From Cruorifilaria tuberocauda (Eukaryota; Nematoda; Chromadorea; Rhabditida; Onchocercidae): a stretch of 64,000 bases of DNA. Every line of letters begins with the position of its first letter. Within the stretch, counting starts at the first letter, position 1. The notes under the pieces are model-generated. The model saw only the letters and a list, made by a program, of their open reading frames with translations, was not told the origin of the DNA and searched no databases. Of the stretch, positions 28,712 to 40,364 are shown in pieces. The position numbers and the translations under genes are program-made. Location: positions 33,214-97,213 of the forward strand of contig JABVXU010000197.1 of the NCBI GenBank assembly GCA_013365365.1, given 5' to 3'.

Positions 28712-29820
28712 CTGATTACGCTTTTGTCTTTCACACTTCTCCCTGAACGAAATTTAACTTTCCATTAATTCTGATTCTGGAAACCACACAAAACTGAAAA
28801 AATGAAGCTACTGAATGATTTAAGCTGTTATATTAGATGCAACAATTTGTCGGATATTTTGATCTTTGTTCTGAAGCAGCAAATCACGGAGAAGGCGTAA
28901 TGTTAGCTATCGTTAAGTCTTTTTAGATTACTTAACTCCATTTTAATAAGTTTTCTGAAACACAAAATATTTGCCATATTACCGTATCGAATATTAACAA
29001 GGTAACATTCCTCAAACAAATAATCAATAACACAAAAGATATTCTGAAGGTATTTTCTTTCCAGAATTCCAAATAACCAGTTAACATTAACAAAGTCATG
29101 AAAATACAGTTTTTAATGGAAAAGCTTGTAATATCAATAAGAGATACCACTCACAAGAAAACAAGAAATTCAAAAAGCATTTTGAATTGAAAGACAAACA
29201 AACACAAGAACTGCTGTTGCATAGCAATGTGAATTTTTTATCTAGAAGGAAGAAAACAGCCACTATGCAAGAAAAATGACTTATTTCCATGAAAAGAAAT
29301 TAAAACTGAAAACAATTTGAACTTTCAGTGAAATAAATAAGCTTTAGAAAATCACATCGCAACATTTTCTGAATTGCTTCATTATTTTTAAATGTAAAGG
29401 ATTAGAAAACCTGATATAACATTTTACAAATTAAAAACAATAATAATAAATAGAACAAAATTTAGACAACACCAGAAATGTACGATTGAACTTGAGATCG
29501 TACACACGATACTGGTAAGTGATGATAAAGAAATTGGAATTGTGAAGGATGATAATGATTATAATTATAAAAATTAGTCCTGTGTGGAAAAATTACAACG
29601 ATTAATCTTTTGCCTCACAGGATGACTGTGACTGGCCAATGCAGGTTCACCAAACCTATAAAATCAAATGATTTCCCGACTTAGTTTCACTGCATAATAT
29701 CGAAAAAGTTAATACAATAAGACTTGATGCGTCCTCGTACCCATAATTCGAAAAAAAATTCCGGTATTTCCAAAGTGAAAAAAGGGGTATAATCACTAGT
29801 ATGATCAACAAAGAACATGA
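28712..29820. other. Intergenic gap between PRELI gene and EMC5
   Basis: This is 1.1 kb between two minus-strand genes. No exon with family similarity was found. A short CAGATT-type repetition near 28392-28410 lies in the EMC5 intron, not here. The gap probably holds the PRELI 3' UTR and the EMC5 upstream region. Confidence 0.5.
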
Positions 29821-31304
29821 TCAAAAAAGCAACCTTTTCATCAACTTTTCCATATACACAACTACTGTTTTCCTCATATTCTTCTTGAAATTTGCCATTA
29901 AAATACGCTCAATTACCGAATTAAACTTCCCAAATGATGTTGACACAAAACCACCGCGTTCCACAATCGTTCCCGGGATTCCGTTTTTGAAACCCTTTCA
30001 GCAAAATTTTCAGAAATTCTTTAATTAAACTTTTATACTGTTTGAATCAATAAATATAACTTTCTCCATAAATATTACAGTTCTTTACTTCTAATTAACA
30101 CGAATTAATTCTATTATTACTTCGCATAATCGTAACATTCAGATATTTTTTTGAGAAACTATTGAAGTTGAAAACCCAACAGTTTCTAGGAGTTTCTAAG
30201 GCATTATTACTTAACAGAGAAACTGAATTTCACATAAATTTCATACATTTTCAAAAAGGTTAGCAAAAATGATTACTGACTGCCATATAGTGATATAAAA
30301 AATGAATTATGGATAATCCTGCATTGAAAAAAACGAAAAAATACCGGCTTATAAACACAACGTTCATGAATTTTACAGGTGGATAACATTGTAATATTTC
30401 TTGTGTAAGTCACTAAAGACCTTTTCCTTCGATCGAATATGCTCTCTTCAACTGTTGGTACTACCTATAAAGGTCGTGTAAAGAAGATATCTTTAAAACA
30501 TCAAAATTCTGCTTGCATTTTTAGTGTAAATACTTTTGAATTAGAAATTGGATTCAGAAAGAAATTATTCCAAAAACTAATTTGAAATTTACAACTGAAT
30601 AAAACATTAGTTCATAATACCCTGATGTTCGTCAAACGTGACATCCATCTCGGAACCGCTTTTAAAAATGTTCCTGTCTGCTTCAATATCAGTTTTTTCG
30701 TCCTGATCTGATCACCATCAATCTGAAATCTGAAAAAATAAGAACTAAGCTATTTAACAAATACAATAAAACCCCGATTTGTATATATATATATAAACCA
30801 ATTCACACACCTCAAACTTTTATATGCATAAATTTTTTGCATATTATTTCTTCTTCTTATATTTGTTTTTATTTTTTAATTTAACACACCAATATAATTC
30901 ACCGTAGTGAATCGAAAAATATACCATTTGTATACTATTTGAGAAAATGAATTAAGTGGCAATAAGGAAATGATTTAGCTATTAACATTTGCCATTCAAG
31001 GACATATTACCATTTCAATATGGGCAAACATATTTAAAAACACTGGATGATTAAAAACACGGTCGGTGATATACTCCCATAAGAACAAGACAAATTAGCA
31101 AAATGTAACAATCAGCGAGACTATAGCATCGTTCTCAAAATACCTTCTACCTCCAAAAATTCGAATAGCTTTGCTAACCGCAACTTCGATGAAATCTTCG
31201 CTTATGACGTGTTTTGCAGTTGTATTCGGATACCGGTGCCAAAACACTGTTGCAACTTGTTCAAATGCATATGGCAAATGCTGGAAACAGTCATAAATAT
31301 GCAT
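29821..31304 (-). CDS. PRELID1: PRELI/MSF1-domain mitochondrial phospholipid carrier (PRELID1-like)
   Basis: Four exons (31304-31144, 30729-30621, 30464-30345, 29994-29821) encode 187 residues. The PRELI domain fills almost the whole protein. Visible family landmarks are VFWHRYPN followed by KHVISED (human FWQRYPNP..KHVLTED), PRWMSRL, VEESIFDRRKRSLVTYTRN and HERCVYKP, with a C-terminal helix containing MANFKKNMRK. PRELID proteins pair with TRIAP1 in the intermembrane space and shuttle phosphatidic acid or phosphatidylserine between mitochondrial membranes. Of the PRELI subfamilies, PRELID1 fits best. The protein stops about where the domain ends and lacks the long Ala/Lys-rich tail of human PRELID1. 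Exon 1 holds roughly ten extra residues after the KHVISED motif. A TTTTCAG acceptor only 12 bases before the ATG suggests trans-splicing. Confidence 0.9.
30782..30795. repeat. Short (TA)n tract
   Basis: Fourteen bases of alternating TA in the first intron of the PRELI gene. No functional inference is made. Confidence 0.7.
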
Positions 31305-31318
31305 TCCTTTAGTATCCT

Positions 31319-32617
31319 GAAAATCACCTTATATCAAAATCTAATCTCATTAAAGCGATTAAATCCCTGGGAAGTTTTTATTTGTAATTTATCAGTAGTT
31401 TCTGATACTGTCATAGCAAATTTCAACTACTGTACAGTTTCAGTCAAGCTATACTCCATCAAGCTTAAATACTCCATCAGATATTGAGCATATTGCTTAA
31501 CATATTTTTTATCTTCAGTACTCTATAAACCATATGAATACACAGATTTTAATATCCGATAAAGAACTGGAATATTCCCAATAAACGGGTAAGTAATGAA
31601 AGTCAATATTTATCAAAATATATAAATTGAGATATATAGCAAAATAATTTCTAAACATAAATGATTTCAAATCAATTATCACCGTAAACAAAATTTTACC
31701 GATCTTTATTAATTTCTTTCGGAAAATGATGACAGTGACAAGAAAGGCAATATTTGAAGCATTTTAACTTATATGAACAGTTTAAAAAACACTTATATCT
31801 GGAACGAGAACAATTACACAAAGGATGATCGACAAATGAATCCATCATGATAGTACAACGGACTGATAAAGTTTGATTAAATGTTCTCGAAAGACAGATT
31901 TGAAGTTATTAGGAATGAGGACTGAACACAGCTTAAGAAAAATAATAATACACATTAAAGTCAATGAGATCAAAGTAGCTAACCAATGAATTTGAAAGTT
32001 ACATGAAATTATATGTAGTTTAAAACAGTGATATAATAGGAAACATAATAAAATATATTGAAATACATCTCTAATAAGATTAAATAAATTAACGGTAGGA
32101 GAAAAAGTACCTCAAAACTTTGAAAATCAAGTAACAACCATAAATTAGCTGATTAGTAAGAAGTCTGTGAAGGATGACAAATGAAGTGAATTTTTCAATT
32201 TAATAAGATTGAATGTTATGCAATAAAACATATCAATAAACTAGTGTAATAAATTTGGAAAAGAAAAAATGACTCATGAAAGATGATATACACTGTGACT
32301 AAAACATAAAACCACCTTCGAGATGAGTACCAAACAACTGTGAATTATCTTAATTTACGTGATTTTCTGAAACAATGACCATGAACGATGTTTTTAATAT
32401 ATCGGTTACATACGTAGATCTAGAAGAAATCAGTTCATAAACGATGAAGGCAAATATTGTCACAGAAGACTTAAACATCACAACGTATTTAAAATGCTTA
32501 GTATGAATGTCAATTCAACAAATTCAAGCGAATTTAAATTATCGACAAAGAAAAATACCTGAATAAATTAATGGTAATAATATTACAATCAGTAGAGAGC
32601 ATTAAAAATATGCGTGG
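31319..32617. other. Intergenic gap between SNX14 and the PRELI gene
   Basis: This is 1.3 kb of AT-rich sequence between two minus-strand genes. No open frame matches a family and no RNA gene was recognised. Confidence 0.55.
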
Positions 32618-35600
32618 TTATTTGATCTCCAATTTCCGCTCATTTTCTATTGGAAATAATTTTTGTGTAATTATATCAAGATAAACATATGCTAGTTGTT
32701 TATTTAAACGTGGATATTGTAAGATACGAAAAATAGTTTGCATTCCTTGACAGAAATGCTTATGGCCAATTAATTTCATAAAACAAGTTGGCAATTGTTC
32801 TTGCAAGTATTTCAGGGTTAAACGTTGCGCCAACTCCATACGTAGCATTTTTTCCTAAAAAGCAAAATCTGGTTATTCAGCAACAATATCGATTATAATA
32901 TAATCAATAATGAACAGCAAACGGTTTACAATTTTCCGAACAATGAGCAGCTGTAATATACAGAAAGTTCAAAAATCCAAACACAAATTATCTGAATGAT
33001 CAAAAAAGCAAAAAAGACGCGAAACTCATGCAGTTCACTAATGTAATAAATCATCAGTACCTGATCGCTTTCTACTGGATTATTAAGACCAACAATTGAT
33101 TCCTGAATGAAACGCAGTATGCGTATGCAATTAACTTCCACAAATATTTTATTCAGAAATCGTCTAAATAAAACAGCTGTTACTGCATCAATAGTACCTC
33201 CCATTAAATGTCGAATCGTAATAATAATCCATATTGGCCAGCGAACAACACCAAACAAACGATTCAAAATGAAAAGGATGGCATCATAGAAACTGCTGAA
33301 GATTTCGAAAAAAGAAAAATGAAATGCAAAAATCAATTTCTAAGATTTAATTGTTGTCAAAAATTAAATGATTCCATCAGGTTAAGATCTGTTAATTCCC
33401 GACTAATCAAAACTCATTCGCTGATTTCTCTTTTTTTGATGGGGAAATAATATTACATTTAACTTTTGCTTTTAGCAAATTACAGTTTAAGCATCAAAAC
33501 TGATCTATTAAAGAGCAGGAAATCAACCGCAGGAAAATGGACTGTTAAATTATTTGACTTGTTACGTATGAAATTAAAAAGAATACACGGAACGTGGGAA
33601 ACACGACTACAAAGAAAATATCAGAATCAGATAATTAAAACAGATACCTCGTCCACAATGTACTTTTTGTGAGGGAGAAATCTGTCTGAGCAGTTGGACA
33701 ATTATCACCATATATATCACTTCGTAATATCTTCCGTGTTTGATTCACAATTTCTGAATTTATGGTTGATACGGTGCTGAAAACACTGGATTATTCAATA
33801 CTGATTCTTAACGAGCATTCCAAAATTATTTTAGAACGAGCAATAGGATAATTTTTTTTAAACAATTATTTGGAGCAAAAAAAGATGCACAAAAGTATTC
33901 TGCATGAATTCTCGATTGCATTTCTACGCATTTCGATGCATTTTCTTTATATGTAAGAACTTGTAGTCTTTGGCAAAATTTGAGCTTTCTGAAATCCCAC
34001 CTTGATCCCGTCGAATTGTTCGAATGAGTAACCAGTGTTGTCGCCAGCAGAGATAAAATAAATGGTTTTAAATTCTGACCTTTTTCACGAGCAAATTTAC
34101 TCGGCACTTTTTTTACCATCTGAAACTTATTGAGATTACTATCTATTATGTTCGCTTAGAAGATAAACTGCATTAAAAAGGCAAAAGTAAAATAGGATAA
34201 TTACAGTTGAATCATTGTGCTCTTGAAGCTCTTGAATTGTAACTTACATTCCATGGATATAGATCAGAAATTTGAGTTGAATCCTTTAACCTTTGTTCAG
34301 TACTCAGAAAAACAAACAGCAAATCTGACTGTTTCAATGCTCGCTAAAAGGATAAAGTTTATTAGATTAACTGAATATGCTCATCTCATTATATATTGCT
34401 ACGAACTGATTTTCATTAATCGATTCAGTAGTAGTCATATTTAAAGGAGCTGTGAAAACACCATGTCAAGCTTTCCTATTTCTAGCATATTGCATACCAT
34501 CAAGTGCTTATTCAAAAATAAAAGTGCTGGCCTGTTTGGTGAGAAGCTGAATGAAACGTTCGAAATTTTCACGGCGCGATTCCATATAAACACGGCTTTT
34601 ATAGTTGAAAAAACGCCGTGGTGGCAATGACTCCGTTTTGATCATACTTCCATGAAACTCGACTAGCTTTGATTCCAAAATGTAAAATTCATTGTAATGG
34701 CGAATCAGCGTCCACTGCAAATATTGAGAGCTGGATGTTAAAATATTCGAAAAGTCAAAAGATTTTAACAAAACCTCAGATAAAGACAACTGGTTAATTC
34801 CATTTAATTTAAGAGAAAAGAGACATACTTTCTGTGGTGTTCCAGTGATTGGTAGCGATGTTTGCTCAACGTCATTCCTTACATCAAACCTTTCAACCGA
34901 AATGACATAAACGTACATAGTATGGCCTGAATATAAATCAATCCATAAAAATATCTAAGTCTGAATTTTTAGAAATTAATACGCCAGTTTCTCTTTTCAG
35001 ATATTAGCTAAAATATCAAGAAAAAAATCCAGAACAGACCATCAACAGGATCTCTTCGTGGTTCAACATATGGAATTGTCACATTCCACTTGTTCATATC
35101 ACGTTCCGGATCAAACATCGGTATTTCAAATGAATTACTCGAATTCGTCTGCTGTTCGGCAAACTCTTCATCAGGCTGAAAACTGCTTACAGAAATTATG
35201 ACTAAGCTCACCTAAAAAATTTTGAGATTGATTCAAATGTCTCAAGTATCAAATGGATATCAGAATATGCCACGTTTGAGATAAATTGATCATCCTGCAC
35301 TTTTGTGAACTTACCTTCCTCATTATTCACGACAAGTTGGAATTCTAATGCTTTACAAAATATTAGTGAAATCTTATTATGAAAATATTAAAATAAAGCA
35401 AATGTACTTCAAAATCTATAGTTGTACCACCACTTGCTGAGTTGGAACTCAAACTTTGCGTGACATCATCACCAGGTTCGATTCCATTGTTCCCCTCGCT
35501 TAATGCAACATTGTTCAAATGATCAAACAATGGGTCAACTGATCCAGCTGTTGGTAAAACCATCCTCCAAAAACGATTCCTGCACTTGACAAATATTAGA

Positions 35601-38600
35601 AAGATATTTGAATTCTTGTACAGAATGATCTTTACAATAAATATTGGGTTTCAAAATATGTGATTCCCACTCTTTCGGCTTCTTTCTTATACTGATTGTG
35701 AGTCAACAAATTCAAATTAGAATTGTTCAATTTCAAGTTTCATACAGCTAATTTCAGGGTTTTCAGGTTCTAAAATTTCTAAGCAGACGGAATATGTATA
35801 TCTTTGTCCATGCATAATACTGACTATAAGTAACTGAGAAGTCAGAAACAAAGAGAAGAAACATAGAAATGCAATAGTTGCGAAAATTTTATTAACCTGA
35901 ATTGAGCTAGGGAATAGTTAGGTTCAACAGCTGATGGAAGACAACCGTTTGATTTAGTATGTTCGCCGGATGCAATTAATTCACCAATATCTACAGGTCG
36001 AGGGCCACACAAATTACTCAAGAAATATTCTGATTGACAAAATGGTATCACATACTCATGCTGCATTCGTTTGTATACAATTTGAAAAGCCTGAAATCCT
36101 CAAATTGATGAAATATATTAAAAATTCCATAAACTTCAATGATTTCATACTTATCATCCCAGGCTCCCGATAATTTCTTGAAACGTTAATCAAATAATGA
36201 AAATTAAACCTTTTCTAAACATCGATCAAGCAGCTCACAATCATGCTTTTCCACAGCTTCGCTGAAATTACATCTAATCTGAGTAGGAAGATTAACCCTA
36301 TCTGCAGCACTCTCGTGAATATATTTAATAAAAAGCTCCCAAATATCGTACTGCAATTCACTCATTGCAACATGATCATTCTGTAAATGCAGTGCAACAT
36401 TACTAAACAAAATCATATTTTCCATGAATTCACTAACGCAAAACATTGTCTACATTTTAACTATCCTTATAGAATTTATGACATACTTCTTACAAATTTT
36501 CTCAGATAAAACAACATAATTCTGTGATAATGGATGTATAAAAGAAAGATAAGAAGAATCCAGATAAAGTTTATGACAACAATTCATCATATTTGAAAAA
36601 TTGTCCTGATGAACTTCATATTGCAGTATCTTTGCAAAAGTTCATTATCGGCTTCACAACTCAGATAAATCATAAAAATAATTACCTGAATATTAAGCAT
36701 TCTTCCATGCGCATCTCCTGCATGAACTAAAAAATCAAGTTCATTTAGAGGTGCATGAATATTATTTAAATATGCTCTGAACATCATTAACTGACCAGTA
36801 TCTCGAAGCATATCACTAAGTTTTAATTGAAGCAGTGAATCAGGAGTGTCGCTTAGAGAATAATCAGTAAGTCCATGCAAGATTTCAACCTGTCTGCTGC
36901 GCTGAAAAAGACATTTTTGAGATAAATATATTTCAACTCCATATAAATGGAGTTGAAATGGGAGATCCACTCCCATATAAATGCTATCCTTCGTATTTTT
37001 GTATTGTCAGCGCCATAAGAAATACTTGTCTGGAGATCTGCTACTATAAACGACATTATTTCTAAAGTTAAAAGCGAAAGATAAAAGATTTTAACTCATA
37101 TCTAAAATACCTGAGACATCTGCGGACAGCTGAGAACATCCGAATCGAAGAGAAATATCAGTATTCGATTGATAATATCTGGATCAGCTATTAAATCCAT
37201 AGCAGGTAAAAAGAATGAAAAAACAAAAAGTTCCCGTAAAAAATGGCGACATATATGACTTGCCCATGGCTGCTAAAATGGTTTCATTAACCTAATCACA
37301 TCATTATTATCAGATGATAGGATGATGATAGGGCTACTTTTTTAGTAATAAGATTCGTCAACTATCTACTGCTATGGTATGCCTTTTACGAAAAATGCTA
37401 CATACTAATCTACTTCAGGCGTTTAAAATGCATCTATTTAAAGAGGGCAGACAATGCAAATATATTATTTATGCTTACTATCAACGAACAGTTTCACTCA
37501 CTAAAGCAAAATTACAACTCATGAATCATAAAAAACTTGAACTTCTTGGAAATAATACCGAACGATTATTAAGAATGTCGGAAGAAGGAGAATCCTTATC
37601 ATTGGAATGGCCTGCAATACAATTTTCATCCATTATAAGCTCAATCAAGTGATCAGCCAATTCGCGTAGATAATCCACTTCATTTTGTCGTGAGCTAAGC
37701 GCAAAATGTACATCCGGCATAGTTTCCAAGATTTTCGTTTCAATCGATTGAGTTGAATATATCTAAACGATATGCAGTAATTAGCGATCAGAACTACGAG
37801 TGAAAATCATAAATTATTGGAAAGGATTAGAAATAACCTCGAAGAACTAAATCAATTTTTTTAATTAAGAATTTCTGATAGTCACAAGAATCATAATATT
37901 TGAGAGAAAAATCTTTCTTCCTAGAAAACATACACTTTTGTCAATAAGTGCACTTAAATGTTCGACCCTATCACAATGTATTACTGCTAATGGTACAGCC
38001 TCAAACAAGATTGTCGATGAAAGATCAATCTTCCGAAAGCGTAAATACAAAACAGCAATAGCATAACGAATCTGATGCCTGAAACAAATATTTGGATATT
38101 TCACTGTAATACAGTTTAATATTAAGAATCATTGAATGACTTAATGTCTACATTGCCATACAAAACACCAATCACTAAAAAACAGATAAAGCTGAATTAC
38201 CATATAATTTTTATAATTGTAGAATGATGCTGAAACTACCTTATTTCATTGACAAATGCTAGATCACCGCTTATTTTTGCTTTATACCAACTATTTATAT
38301 AATTATCGATTAGTTGTTCAATCAATTCTTCAAGCAGTTTATTGACTGATTCCGGTATTGTCACACCTAAAATCTCCCTTCTATTTCGAAAATAAAGTTG
38401 TATTTTTTGTTTTTCATGAAAATTAGACATAGTTTCAGCTTTTATTTCACACAAAATTTGCATCAAAAATTTTATGATAAATATCTTTCTTGACAGCAAC
38501 GCTAACAGGCACTACAACATACTCTCTCCTAACAATTTTTGATATACAAATTAAAGTTTTTATAATATTTAAACATGCAAATATAAGCAGGATTAAAAGC

Positions 38601-39444
38601 AACTAAAAATTACACATTTCCCGGCTAACCTTTCCATGGTGAATTACGGATTTCCTTAGAAACATTTTTTACATCTTTAACAATAGTTTCATTGGTATCC
38701 AATTTTTCACCAAGCCAATTTTCGAAAAAATTCCACAAAAGTTCTCCGTTAGAACAGTTAATCAAAGAACTTGTTAAAAAATAACCAAAGAGTAGAGCTG
38801 AATACTGAGCAACAACCCATAAAACACTGGAAATAAAATTTTGCAGGACTTTAAAATAAGTATTAAAACATACAGCATTTAATAATAACAAGAGGAAATA
38901 AATAAGAAGCAGGTAGATATATAATTCTAACGCGATAATTTTGATGTAAGCAAATTCATGAGTACTTTCGGTTAAAAAAATTTTAAGGACTCTATAAAAT
39001 AATTGTCTAAGCATAAATAATTGATAAAATCATAAAGAAAAAAAATAATTATATTAACTAAAAAGATGCTCAACTGAAGTATTGGAAATAATTATATCAA
39101 TCCAAAAAAAATGGCTGTGAAAAAAACTAATCTTCATTTAAATGAAAAGCACATATTGTTTAAAAGATGAAAGTAATTCCCTTATTGATAAAACTTTTAC
39201 TTCTTTAGAGGCTGATAAGTAATAAATGATTAAGATGTTTATTAATGAATGATTTATGATAATGTACTTTACTTCGTAAAGAAAATTCTGAAATTTCATC
39301 CATACGTAATTCCTTGAAACTTCGCATAAAAACATACCTGCAGTTGAAAAAGATTACAGGAAGAATTATTAACACAAAAGTTGAGAGTATTTTCATGTTA
39401 GAACTTGCCAGCAAATAAAGCCGACAAGTTGTTAAAACTTCCAT
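32618..39444 (-). CDS. SNX14: Sorting nexin-14 (TM-PXA-RGS-PX-nexin C), with an apparent one-base frame break
   Basis: Eighteen exons: 39444-39338, 38826-38630, 38366-38240, 38078-37934, 37762-37559, 37269-37111, 36901-36686, 36380-36210, 36090-35897, 35579-35408, 35175-35040, 34926-34829, 34714-34498, 34283-34248, 34119-34001, 33776-33648, 33295-33061, 32854-32618; about 965 residues if read across the break (human SNX14 has 946). Domains: two N-terminal membrane helices (1-65), PXA (about 103-313), RGS-like (about 330-480), PX (about 595-705, with FYILESKLVEFHG, close to human FYVLESKLTEFHG) and nexin C (about 800-960, with LNKQLAYVYLDIITQKLFP). SNX14 tethers ER to lipid droplets and endolysosomes. 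The PX exon 34714-34498 is 217 bases long between phase-0 neighbours and reads into TAA at 34508-34510. One base fewer restores the frame to the donor at 34496-34497. Every other exon is in phase. Start: first ATG after an acceptor at 39466-39467. Confidence 0.94.
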
Positions 39445-39465
39445 CAAAATAGCATGATATATGAA

Positions 39466-40364
39466 CTGTAAATATGTCAATTTTACTACACATTTTACAA
39501 TATTTAATTTCATAATATTTCAAGCAATGTGGAAATTATCTACTTGAAAACCACCCCAATTTGAAATTATAATTCATAGGATAAGCATAAATTTAACAGC
39601 CAAAAGTAATACTCTGTGCTTAAGAATGCACCATTCGACCGCTTCACACCAGAACATGGAATCAATCCTCGAAGCATCAGAAAAACCCTTAATATGGAAA
39701 GTAACTGTTCCTGATGTTTTCACTGATTTGATTCTGAATTCGATTAAAACCATTTTAAAAATAAAGTCTTCCCATGAAATTATTTTTAAAAGTAGATTAC
39801 CTTCATGAATAAGTCAAAACTGAACTTCGTGAAACAGGAAATTTTTTGAAACTTGCGTATTTTAACGCATTCTAAAAATATGGAAAAGTGAACATCACTT
39901 TTATTAGCAGCAACTAAGTAGTAACATATTCGCTGCTTGAAAAATAATTCGAAATCAGTTGCGCCATTTGTCCCAAACTAATCTATTATAATAAAAAATA
40001 TCACAGTAATGTTTCTTTAGCTCTGAAAAACCTAAATTGACCACCGTCTGTAATCCTTAAAGATTTCGGTTTCACATCAATTAAATAGCTGCTCGCATCT
40101 AATATCATAAAGAAAAAGAAAAAAAAACTGAGCAAGGATCATTATTTTATATATATAATCAATGCAAGAATTAATAAGACAGAAACAAAATTATATTAGA
40201 AAAACGGTGCCACATATACAACATATCATCTTCAAGTTATTCTAATCCAGAAAAAAATAAAACTCATACAATGAAAGCCAAAGAAATCAAGAAAATCGGC
40301 CGAACCTTGAGTCTTAAAATTTACATATCATTACGGAATTATTAAAAACAAAATTTGTAATGAA
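39466..40364. other. Intergenic gap between NOA1 and SNX14
   Basis: This is about 0.9 kb between two minus-strand genes. A small plus-strand open frame at 39626-39808 has no support. Nothing else was recognised. Confidence 0.55.

Noticed and set aside
33107..33672. Plus-strand open frames opposite SNX14
   Set aside because: They are antisense shadows of well-supported SNX14 exons and introns, with no homology of their own.
35213..35345. Two extra exon-like pieces in the SNX14 RGS-PX linker (ending near 35315 with GTAAGT and starting at 35294)
   Set aside because: Their phases do not fit the flanking exons 35579-35408 and 35175-35040, which join directly in phase 0. They may be rare alternative exons.
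37374..37652. 92-codon plus-strand open frame
   Set aside because: It overlaps the SNX14 PXA exon 37762-37559 on the opposite strand, and only the minus-strand frame matches a known family.
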